From positions 170,110,334 through 170,174,333 of the forward strand of contig CM040120.1 of NCBI GenBank assembly GCA_022559845.1: 64,000 nt of DNA. Direction: 5' to 3'. Numbering within the stretch: the first letter of the stretch is position 1; each line of letters begins with the position of its first letter. Of the stretch, positions 1 through 8,454 are shown in pieces. The notes under the pieces were generated by a model. The model ran no database searches. It saw nothing but the letters and a program-made list of their open reading frames with translations, and was not told the origin of the DNA. The position numbers and the translations under genes were made by a program. Origin of the DNA: Amorphophallus konjac (Eukaryota; Streptophyta; Magnoliopsida; Alismatales; Araceae).

Positions 1-256
1 AAAATCCAAAATATAGAGACGTCCGGTCAGCTGGACGCGCCCATTTCTGAATCACGAGGCGCCGCTCACAAAACCACGCGTTGTGCCGAACCGCGTGCGG
101 CCGTCGTCGGTTTTCGGTGGACCTACTTGAGGCGTCCGGGACCCTGGACGCCCCCACAAAAGTATTCCAAAAAAAATCAATAAAAATAGAATAAAATATT
201 ATTTCGGCCCTGATGGAGGTGTCCAGGGTCCTGGACGCCTCCACCTTCCGGAGCAC

Positions 257-264
257 TATAAATA
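257..264 (+). promoter_or_regulatory. TATA box of the Tat 5' LTR
   Basis: TATAAATA sits 15 bp after the second GC-rich dyad and is conserved in the 3' LTR at 23940-23947. The likely transcript start is about 30 bp downstream, near 285-295, which would leave about 1.9 kb of leader before gag. Confidence 0.7.
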
Positions 265-844
265 GAGGCCCACCCCCTCAGTTCTAGGGGAGCTTCTAAG
301 TGATCCGATAGGCTGCCGGAGCCCAGAGGCTACGGAGTCATTTTTCTAACCCGTGGGGTCTTTTGTAGGTGGAGGTTCTGCCGGCTTCTCGAGTGCCCAC
401 GCTCGCGAGAGGAAGATCGTCTTCATCCACCGCGCTTCTACGTCGTCCCCACGCTGCCGGAGCTCCGCCGAATTTCACCACCGGCACATCCAATAAGCCA
501 ACTCTTTCCTTTTCTTCGTAGTTCTTTTGCATTCATCATCTCGCATCCATCATCTCATTTTCCCCCTACTCGAGTCCGAGAGGGGTTTAAAAGATAACAC
601 CAACCAGGTGTGTGTCTTCCCGTTATTTCGTCATTTTTATTGCAAGATATGAATACTACACATTCATCTTTCTAAGCCACTTGTCATTTGTTTGTCGTTA
701 TTTTGCAAGGGTAGCCGAGGAAAGCCCTCTCCGTCGGCTGGTCGGAAGGAGAGGAAGAAGCAACCCGCCATCTCCCGCTCTTGAGGTAGGCGCGATCACT
801 TTCTTATTTTGGGGTCTTTCGGCCCCTGACGATCACATCTTTTC

Positions 845-1405
845 ATCGAGGCCGCGGCGAGTCACTTCCCCAATGGCCGTTTAAATTTCTGTTCTCATAT
901 TCTCTTTATATCCTGTTATATTTCGTTCATATCATCGAGGCCGCGGTGAGTCACTTCCCCAATGGCCGTTTAAATTTCCGTTCTTACATTCTCTCTATAT
1001 TCTGTTATATTATGCTCATATCATCGAGGCCGCGGCGAGTCACTTCCCCAATGGCCGTTTAAATTTTCGTTCATACATTCTCTCTATATTCTGTTATATT
1101 CTGCTCATATCATCGAGGCCGCGGCGAGTCATTTCCCCAATGGCCGTTTAAATTTCCGTTCTTATACTCTCTCTATATTCTGTTATATTCTGCTCATATT
1201 CTAGAGGCCGCGGTGAGTCACTTCCCCAATGGCCGTTTAAATCTCTGTTCTTATATTCTCTTTTATATTCTGCTATATTCTGCTCATATTCTCGAGGCCG
1301 CGGCGAGTCACTTCCCCAATGGCCGTTTCAATTCTTGTTATTTAATTTCTGCACCATTCCCGTCCCCCCGAGGTCGCGGCGAGTCACTTCCCGCTATGGC
1401 CGTTT
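845..1405 (+). repeat. Seven ~88-bp tandem repeats inside the Tat 5' LTR
   Basis: Each unit starts with GAGGCCGCGGCGAGTCAC (the last has GAGGTCGCGG), runs through TTCCCCAATGGCCGTTT and ends in a T/C-rich, TATATTCTG-containing tail. Starts are near 848, 937, 1025, 1113, 1205, 1292 and 1370. The same array occurs in the 3' LTR at about 24530-25090. The first half of each unit is GC-rich with a CCGCGG core and the second half is pyrimidine-rich. The array lies in the transcribed leader. Retand elements were named for an amplified tandem repeat, which fits the lineage. Confidence 0.9.
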
Positions 1406-1600
1406 GAACCCCATATCTTGCTATATTATACTTGTCCCGCTCGCCCCGCCGGAGCAATCTCCCGTGGTGGCCCCTTCTCTCTCTTCTCTCATCTCTGTGT
1501 TGCAGCAAACAGCAAAACAAACAAAAAGAGGAGCCCGCGCACTCTCCGCATCCTCTTCCCCGCTCCATCGAACTCCGAACCGCGTGACGTCGCTCACAGA

Positions 1601-1616
1601 TTGGCGATCACGGTGG
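1601..1616 (+). other. Primer binding site of the Tat element, probably tRNA-Arg
   Basis: TTGGCGATCACGGTGG lies two bases after the LTR end. TGGCGA followed by CACGG is what I expect opposite the 3' end of a plant tRNA-Arg, the primer reported for Ogre-type elements. It is not the usual initiator-Met site TGGTATCAGAGC. The exact tRNA should be checked against a tRNA set. Confidence 0.65.
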
Positions 1617-2194
1617 GACGTCTACTGCTTCCTCTCGGCTACCCTTGCAAGTTCGGCACCACCCGTGCCTCTCCACCTTGGCGCCCACGCGCGCCCCCGT
1701 TGTGCTCACGGCAGCACCGTCAGTTCTGATTGGTTCTTTGTTTATTATATGTTTGTTATTTCTGTTGTTTTCCCACTCCATATATCTGTCAGCATTCCAT
1801 TGCATACATCCATTCCTCTTTTCTATCCTTTTTTCATTTTTTTTGAGGATTACCCTTTCCCGGTGAAGGAAGGACTCTCCGTTTGGGAATTCCTCTCAAC
1901 GGACTAGAATCTCCTACACTGGGACCTCCGTAAGTCCCCGACATCGAAGAATCTCCTCTTCGTTCACTGGGCTGGTTGTACCATTGAAGTTCCCCGGAGT
2001 TAGTCATTTCATTCGTGGTGAGACAAGAGACCCTAGCTGACACGGCGGTGAAACAAAAAAAATAAACTAGGGTCCCCACTTTGTGTGAACTTCGGATCTC
2101 GCTAAAAATAAAAAAAAATCATCAAAATCAAAATAAAAAAAGGGCGTAAAGGCATCCACTTGTTTGATAATCTCTGCTTCCTACTTGCTAGTGT
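1617..2194 (+). other. Untranslated leader of the Tat element
   Basis: No convincing coding frame is seen between the primer site and the gag start. Ogre elements usually have an extra ORF1 here and none is visible, which fits a Tat relative other than canonical Ogre. The stretch is mixed in composition and has an A-rich tract near 2104-2150. Confidence 0.6.
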
Positions 2195-5100
2195 ATGTTT
2201 TTGCGTTCTGGGAGAACTGTGAGCATGTCTCACGAGTCTTCTGAGGAGAACCACCCTAGCCGTGGTTTGACAGCCGACCCGCGAGTCTATGCTATGGACT
2301 CGGGTCCTTCTCATGACCCCTCGCATGAGGTGCAGGTTATTGCCGGGGACACGTCCCCGCCACAGGATATCACTTCCTTACTGGGCGTCCTCGCCAACAC
2401 GGAGCTTACCTCTGAACAGCTCCGGGCCTTCCAGGCCATTCTAAAGGGGAAATCTGTTTCCCCCACGCCCCAGGAGTCAACTCCGGCTATCGCACCTCTC
2501 CACGAGTCCGTGCAGGCCATTCCATCTCCTTCATTGGCGCAAGCCATCCAGTCTCCCTCGCTTCAAGGACAAGCGAGCCAACAACCTCCCTCATTCCAAT
2601 TCCCGTCACAATCTCAAACTCCCGGTGTTCCTCACACACCGTTTCAGCCAGGGCCAACTGTCGGTGGTCCGACAGTTCCCTCTCATTCCGGGTTTCCCCC
2701 TCAAGTCTCCGGGAGACAGTTTCTCCCCCAATGGCAAGTGCCACCTTCACCCCCAGAGGAGCTCGCCCAATCGCTCCTCAATAGGTTCAATCGCATGGAC
2801 GAGCAGTTTCAAAATCTGAGAAGAATGGTGGACGTGAAAGCCACCCCGGAGGTTGCTTTGCCAATCCTCCCCGTCATTCATCTTCCTCCCTCCGAAATGC
2901 CCACGTACCGCAGATACAATGGTACCGGCAACCCCTTCATTCCCCTCAAGGACTTCATGTATGAGTCCTCCTATTGGCAAAATGATCAGAGGTCCCTGGC
3001 ATACCTCTTTCGGAGATCATTGGATGGTCCCGCGCTTGAGTGGTTCTATTCTCTGGAGCCCCGCGAGGCCGAGAATTTTGAAATAGTGCAGAGAAGGTTC
3101 TTGCAGAAATATAGGGATAGGGTCGGTCCCTCACTCTCCATTACCGACCTAGTGGCCGAAAAGATGAAACCCGACGAGGATTTTGTCCGATATGCTGATA
3201 GATGGAGGTCTCTGGTGGAAAGAATAAGGGATACCCTCTCCGAGCCCGAACAAGTGAAAATGATTGTGTCTAATGCAACCCCGCAGTTCAGACACGTCCT
3301 CGCCATGAATAAACTTACTACAATGGAGGAACTCTATGAAAGGGCCCGATACATCCAAACCCAGCTAAAAGACTCCCCCATCATGAACATGTTTGAGTCG
3401 CCGAAGCCCAAAGTGGTCAGAAAGATAGGCGCTGGTGTCCGGGGCGAAGCCACGGAAGGGGTCGTGACAAATGAGCAAGTCAGTGCGGTCAACAATGCCA
3501 ACTATGCAGTCAACCCAAGGCCTCAACAAATGCCCCGACTACCCCTTCAATCAGGTCCCTTCCCTCTCCGTCCACCCCAAAATAATCCACCCCAGGATAA
3601 TATGCCTCCATTACGCCAACCCCAGCAACAACAGCCACAACCTCAGCAACAACAACCACCGCTTCAGTATAACCAAGTTCCACCCCCGGGGAACTATGGT
3701 CCCCAACAGCAACAAAGGAGGCCGCTCGGTCCTAAGAGAGCCTACTATCCACCATTGCCAGAAACCTTAGCAGATATTTTTAATGCCCTCATGGCATCAA
3801 ACCAACTCGCCCTACCCAGAGAAAGGCCCGCCTGGCCCCCCAATGTTGATACCTCCAAATACTGCGTCTACCACAGGCAGCCGGGACACACAGTGGATTA
3901 CTGCTTCCATTTCAAAGATTACATCCATGATATGAATGATGAACATCAAATAGATTGGGATGAGATGAGACGGTACGTCGCAGCTCTCAAGGCTAGGAGA
4001 CCTCCTCAGAGGCCACAGCAGCAGTTACAACAGCAGCAGCAGCAGCAACCACAACCACAACAGCAGCCTCAGCAGGCCCCACAACAACAGCCCGACATGG
4101 GCATAATCCAGAATCCACTACCAGAGCACCAACAGCCCAATCATCAGGTTAACCCCATCTCCTCCTTCCCGGAAGTCGGGAGAGAGCAGGTGTGGCACCA
4201 GGAAAGTACCTCCATTCTTTATACCTCCAACCCTATCGTCATGCAACCCCCTCACCTTGCCCGGGTAGCACCTCTCTCTCATCAACCCGCATCGGTATCG
4301 CCTTCACCATTTCCACTACCATTACGCCCTCTCATCCGCACCCCGACCTCCTATCAACCGACACTTTCTACTACGCCTTCACACCCTCTCACCTTCTCCC
4401 ACTCCCCCACTTTACCATCCACCTCTACCACATTTACCCCTACGCCTTCTAAACCCCTTATCATCCGTCCACCATACATAACCCCGTCTTTCTCTACCAC
4501 ATCACCACTAATGCCTTCAAAACCACTCATCACCCACCATCCACCTCAAAACCTTTACCCGTTTCAAACCTTACCTCCACCTCCACCTTCCAAACCCCTT
4601 ATCCTTCATAATCCGCGCGATATCCCCTCTACCTCCGCCATGCCTCCACCTAACAAACCCCTCATCAGAATCCCTGCTCCCGTGATCACCCCTGCTTCAT
4701 CAACCATTCCTCCACTACTACCCCTCAAACCCCTGTTAAAACCCACTGCTACCCCCACAGAGGTACAAAAGCCGCAGGCAATGGTGCTCCGGAGTGGAAG
4801 GATTTTCCACAGGGTTTTCCCCCACAACAGTCAGAATCCCGAGCAATCTCAGCCGGAGAAGGATGATGCAGAACAACCAGAAAGAGCTATCCCTGGAACA
4901 CAGTATGATCTACTGAAACACTTGGACAAGACGCCTGCCCGGATCTCCATCCTAGAGCTACTTCAAAGATCCACATCCCACCAGGCGGCCTTGATGGAAT
5001 ATCTTCAAAAGGTCATGGTTAATGAAGACCTCCCCGTGGAGAAGATTTCGACCGTCCTGACCCCAACAGACACACAACCGGCCATCATGTTCCACAACTA

Positions 5101-6538
5101 CGAGCTCGCTCCCAAGGAAGCTCGGAAATATGCATTGTGCATTTCAATAAAAATTAATGGGGTATCCATAAACCCGTGTCTTGTCGACACGGGTGCGTCC
5201 ATAAATGTGATCTCCATGAGCACTCTTCAGTTGTGTGGGGTTGACGAGGAACAAATAAGACCTTCCTCGATCACGGTCACGGCTTATGACAATAGCAAAA
5301 GGCCGCCGCAGGGGATGATTATTCTGAAGGCAGAACTAGGCCCCATGTCAATTCCCATGGAATTCCATGTCCTCGACATGGACCCCACATTCAAGGCTAT
5401 ACTGGGTCGCCCTTACATCGAAGCCATGGACGCTGTGCCTTCCACCAACCATCAGTGCATGAAGTTTCCTTACAATGGGAGAATTATTAAAGTGGTCAGT
5501 ACACCGGTCCTTCACACAGTGGATGCTATCAACACCTCTCTGCCCTCCGTTTGGCCATCTCATCGGCCCATATTATCACTGCTGGACGTGCGTGATCCAT
5601 CTCACATTCCACTAGCACCAAAGGAGCCGGTCAGGGCAACCGCAACATCATGTCTCCCTTTTCACTCCAAAGGTTGGGAGATTATGAGGAACATCGGCTA
5701 TCAACAAGGAAAGGGTCTGGGCGCACAGTCACAGGGTATGCTCAAATCGCCAAAGGAAATTAGGCCGAATCGCAGGTTTGGCCTAGGCTTCAAAGGACCG
5801 TTCAAGGCAGATTGGAAGCCCCTCACGTGGACTCTATCAAACCACTTCAACAGAGGACCCGTTGTTCAGATGGGAGATCACCCACGAGAAGCACATGGGG
5901 GATCACATGCTGTATATTTGGCTGAAAAATATCCGAGGATCACCAAAAGAGGCAAGATCAAAGATCCGGAATGCGAGTGGGACAAATGGTTCGACATACG
6001 GGACATTTCCGTTGCACTGGAAAGGATGTTCTCGTCTCCACCGCTTGAAGGACCACCACTGATCTCCGAAATACCAGAGAATATTACCACTCTTGCCAAG
6101 GTTCCAAACTATCCTCGTCCTCGCCAGAAGGACTCTGTCATCGACGGATCTTCGTCCGTCCTCAACATTGCCGTCGACGGCTCATTAGCCGCCATCCTCT
6201 CCATCCACTCGTCTCAGCCTTTGCTGATATCTTCTTCCTGGGCCAGACAATTGTCTGATAATCTTCCCAGGTCCCCTTCTATGCTTACATACCTACGCGG
6301 GCTTTTCAACCCGCGTCAGGTCTTCAACCATGATCTGCTCTATGAGCCTCACAATCCTCTAGCCATAACCCCTTTTCTCTCTCCTCCAATCTCTTTTCAC
6401 TGCTTTGTCATTAAAAATGAAAACGAAAAAAAAACGTCAATTTTCAAACTCTCCAACAACACATCTTCGTTGAGGAAACCTCCTACATCTCCCACGGGTG
6501 CGTACCGCCTTGCGGACCACCCGTCCAAGGTCCGATGA
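2195..6538 (+). CDS. gag-pro: Gag-protease polyprotein of the Tat element, with G-patch
   Basis: An open frame of 1447 codons. Residues ~1-230 are proline/serine-rich. About 250-395 is the retrotransposon Gag capsid domain (around FRRSLDGPALEWFYSLEP). A CX3H-X4-H-type finger (YCVYHRQPGHTVDYC) lies at ~555-570. Two polyglutamine runs lie near 478-500 and 608-635, followed by a long Pro/Ser/Thr-rich linker (~670-855). The retroviral aspartic protease is at ~980-1100 with catalytic LVDTGAS near residue 997. A glycine-rich G-patch-like domain (GYQQGKGLG) is at ~1160-1205. The last ~45 codons, with a KNENEKK run, look weakly coding. It would form the particle and process the polyprotein. The stop overlaps the next start as ATGA at 6535-6538. 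No break is seen, so it may be functional. Confidence 0.92.
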   Translation: MFLRSGRTVSMSHESSEENHPSRGLTADPRVYAMDSGPSHDPSHEVQVIAGDTSPPQDITSLLGVLANTELTSEQLRAFQAILKGKSVSPTPQESTPAIAPLHESVQAIPSPSLAQAIQSPSLQGQASQQPPSFQFPSQSQTPGVPHTPFQPGPTVGGPTVPSHSGFPPQVSGRQFLPQWQVPPSPPEELAQSLLNRFNRMDEQFQNLRRMVDVKATPEVALPILPVIHLPPSEMPTYRRYNGTGNPFIPLKDFMYESSYWQNDQRSLAYLFRRSLDGPALEWFYSLEPREAENFEIVQRRFLQKYRDRVGPSLSITDLVAEKMKPDEDFVRYADRWRSLVERIRDTLSEPEQVKMIVSNATPQFRHVLAMNKLTTMEELYERARYIQTQLKDSPIMNMFESPKPKVVRKIGAGVRGEATEGVVTNEQVSAVNNANYAVNPRPQQMPRLPLQSGPFPLRPPQNNPPQDNMPPLRQPQQQQPQPQQQQPPLQYNQVPPPGNYGPQQQQRRPLGPKRAYYPPLPETLADIFNALMASNQLALPRERPAWPPNVDTSKYCVYHRQPGHTVDYCFHFKDYIHDMNDEHQIDWDEMRRYVAALKARRPPQRPQQQLQQQQQQQPQPQQQPQQAPQQQPDMGIIQNPLPEHQQPNHQVNPISSFPEVGREQVWHQESTSILYTSNPIVMQPPHLARVAPLSHQPASVSPSPFPLPLRPLIRTPTSYQPTLSTTPSHPLTFSHSPTLPSTSTTFTPTPSKPLIIRPPYITPSFSTTSPLMPSKPLITHHPPQNLYPFQTLPPPPPSKPLILHNPRDIPSTSAMPPPNKPLIRIPAPVITPASSTIPPLLPLKPLLKPTATPTEVQKPQAMVLRSGRIFHRVFPHNSQNPEQSQPEKDDAEQPERAIPGTQYDLLKHLDKTPARISILELLQRSTSHQAALMEYLQKVMVNEDLPVEKISTVLTPTDTQPAIMFHNYELAPKEARKYALCISIKINGVSINPCLVDTGASINVISMSTLQLCGVDEEQIRPSSITVTAYDNSKRPPQGMIILKAELGPMSIPMEFHVLDMDPTFKAILGRPYIEAMDAVPSTNHQCMKFPYNGRIIKVVSTPVLHTVDAINTSLPSVWPSHRPILSLLDVRDPSHIPLAPKEPVRATATSCLPFHSKGWEIMRNIGYQQGKGLGAQSQGMLKSPKEIRPNRRFGLGFKGPFKADWKPLTWTLSNHFNRGPVVQMGDHPREAHGGSHAVYLAEKYPRITKRGKIKDPECEWDKWFDIRDISVALERMFSSPPLEGPPLISEIPENITTLAKVPNYPRPRQKDSVIDGSSSVLNIAVDGSLAAILSIHSSQPLLISSSWARQLSDNLPRSPSMLTYLRGLFNPRQVFNHDLLYEPHNPLAITPFLSPPISFHCFVIKNENEKKTSIFKLSNNTSSLRKPPTSPTGAYRLADHPSKVR

Positions 6539-8454
6539 ACGACCTTCTCTACCCCTCCTCTGAGGGGTCTTCTCCTGTACATTCTACACCATCCTCCTCA
6601 TCTTCCTCTTCTTCTGTAAATATTGTCAGTCAATCTAGGAATGATAGGCCAAGGGTAGTACCTAGGAAGAAATCCAAGGGTAGGCAGATCCCTCGTCGAT
6701 TCCTTCTGGATTTGGCCGCCAGGTGTCAGGCCCTTCTTGCCATCCCCCAGTTGTTAGAAAATCCCATCCAGCTACCCGAAATAGAATGCGAGGGCGACTG
6801 TGCATCTGATGAAGGGTATGGAGTCTATGAGATCACGAATGAAGAATGCCCCACTGAAGATGAGGGTGAAGAATATGAGGATGCGGCGGGCGCATACGCT
6901 AGCGGAATGAGGAGATTCGACGAGCCGTCAACCGCCGTAGAAGAATCCACCAAAGAAGTCAACTTGGGGACTGAGGAAGATCCTAGGATCATCCTCATAA
7001 GTGACAACCTACCACCCTCTGAAGAAGAGGCATTAATTGAGGTCCTCAAGGAATATAAGGACACGTTTGCATGGAGCTACGAGGATATGCCGGGTTTGGA
7101 TTCAACCTTGGTCGAACACCGTTTAACCCTAAAACCAGGGTCCATCTCGGTAAAACAAAGGTTAAGGCATTTCCACCCTCAGATGGCTTTGAAAATGAAA
7201 GAAGAGGTCGATAAGCTCCACAAAGCCAGGTTCATTAGAGTCGTTCTTTATCCTCAATGGGTGGCGAACATTGTCCCGGTCATGAAGAAAGATGGGAAAG
7301 TCAGGATTTGCATCGACTTCCGGGACCTTAACCGCGCGTGTCCAAAGGATGATTTTCCCTTACCTCACATTGATGTGTTGATTGATAACACGGCAGGTTT
7401 TGAAACCCTCTCTTTCATGGATGGATTTTCAGGATACAATCAAATTCGTTTGGCAGAAGAGGATCAGGAAAAGACGTCATTCACTACCCCTTGGGGAACA
7501 TATTGTTACGTGGTCATGCCGTTTGGGTTAAAGAATGCTGGAGCTACTTACCAAAGAGCGATGATGGCCATATTTCATGACATGATGCACATATATCTGG
7601 AAGTGTATGTGGATGACTTATTGGTGAAATCAAGGACCAGGATGGAACATCCAGAAGTTTTGGCTAAGGTCTTGCAAAGGTCAAGAGAATTCCAATTGAA
7701 AATGAACCCGAAAAAGTGTGTGTTTGGTGTGTCGTCAGGTAAATTGCTGGGGTTCATTGTGAGTAAAAGAGGGATCGAGATAGATCCCGACAAAGCCAAG
7801 GCTATCAGGGATATGCCGCCTCCCAAGAATTTGAGGGAAGTCCGAGGTTTAATCGGCAGGCTGCAGTTTATTCGTCGGTTTGTGTCTCAACATTCACAAA
7901 GGTGTAGACCTCTCTACGAGTTGACCAAGCCAGGAGTAGAATTCCACTGGAATTCTAAATGTCAGAAAGCTTTTGAAGGGTTGAAGGAATATCTGGCTAG
8001 TCAACCCGTTCTCATTCCACCTAAACCAGAAAAACCTCTGATCCTTTACATCTCAGTCTTGGATGACTCCGTGGGAGCCGTCCTCGCACAAGCTGATGAA
8101 GAAGGCAAGGAACGGGCAACCTATTACTTGTCCAAACTTCTCAATCCCTGTGAGCAGAAGTACACCGGCATGGAGAAAACCTGTGCTGCCCTCGTTTGGG
8201 TAGTGCAGAAATTGAAGCACTACTTCTTGGCTCACGAAGTCCACTTGATTGCTCGAATGAATCCTATCAAATTCCTTCTGGAGAAAGCCGTCCTTACGGA
8301 TAGGCTAGCACGCTGGCAAAGTTTTCTCTCTCAGTTCGACATCACCTACATCCAGCAAAAGGCGATTAAAGGTTATGCCATAGCCGAGCATCTCGCTCAC
8401 CATCCTCTTCCCAAGTTCGATCCCGTCCAATCAGAGTTTCCAGATGAGGACTAA
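6535..8454 (+). CDS. pol: Reverse transcriptase and degenerate Ty3-type RNase H of the Tat element
   Basis: An open frame of 639 codons. The first ~140 residues are an acidic linker. The RT runs from ~185 to 440: DFRDLNRACPKDDFPLP, FMDGFSGYNQI, MPFGLKNAGATYQRAM and the catalytic YVDD at ~358-361. The connection and first RNase H follow (~480-620). That RNase H looks inactive: the usual catalytic acids appear replaced (YISVLDDS, ARMNPIKF, AIAEHLA). This is known in Tat elements, where a second RNase H takes over. The ATG at 6535 overlaps the gag-pro stop in another frame, and the TAA at 8452-8454 overlaps the next ATG. How RT is expressed is therefore unclear: reinitiation, frameshifting, or removal of an intron as in Ogre. 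Confidence 0.93.
   Translation: MNDLLYPSSEGSSPVHSTPSSSSSSSSVNIVSQSRNDRPRVVPRKKSKGRQIPRRFLLDLAARCQALLAIPQLLENPIQLPEIECEGDCASDEGYGVYEITNEECPTEDEGEEYEDAAGAYASGMRRFDEPSTAVEESTKEVNLGTEEDPRIILISDNLPPSEEEALIEVLKEYKDTFAWSYEDMPGLDSTLVEHRLTLKPGSISVKQRLRHFHPQMALKMKEEVDKLHKARFIRVVLYPQWVANIVPVMKKDGKVRICIDFRDLNRACPKDDFPLPHIDVLIDNTAGFETLSFMDGFSGYNQIRLAEEDQEKTSFTTPWGTYCYVVMPFGLKNAGATYQRAMMAIFHDMMHIYLEVYVDDLLVKSRTRMEHPEVLAKVLQRSREFQLKMNPKKCVFGVSSGKLLGFIVSKRGIEIDPDKAKAIRDMPPPKNLREVRGLIGRLQFIRRFVSQHSQRCRPLYELTKPGVEFHWNSKCQKAFEGLKEYLASQPVLIPPKPEKPLILYISVLDDSVGAVLAQADEEGKERATYYLSKLLNPCEQKYTGMEKTCAALVWVVQKLKHYFLAHEVHLIARMNPIKFLLEKAVLTDRLARWQSFLSQFDITYIQQKAIKGYAIAEHLAHHPLPKFDPVQSEFPDED

Larger units (their letters stand above)
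1..1598 (+). repeat. 5' LTR of the Tat element (partial)
   Basis: This is the right-hand 1.6 kb of the 5' LTR. Its 3' end is fixed at 1598 (GCTCACA), where it and the 3' LTR copy diverge: the primer site follows here, while unrelated DNA follows 25282. It contains GC-rich dyads near 131-152 and 215-242, a TATA box at 257-264 and seven copies of an ~88-bp tandem unit. The first ~653 bp of the LTR lie left of the window. Confidence 0.93.

Noticed and set aside
1335..1907. Open frames in the Tat LTR and leader (such as 1335-1907 +)
   Set aside because: They run across the LTR end and tandem repeats, lack domains and follow base composition only.
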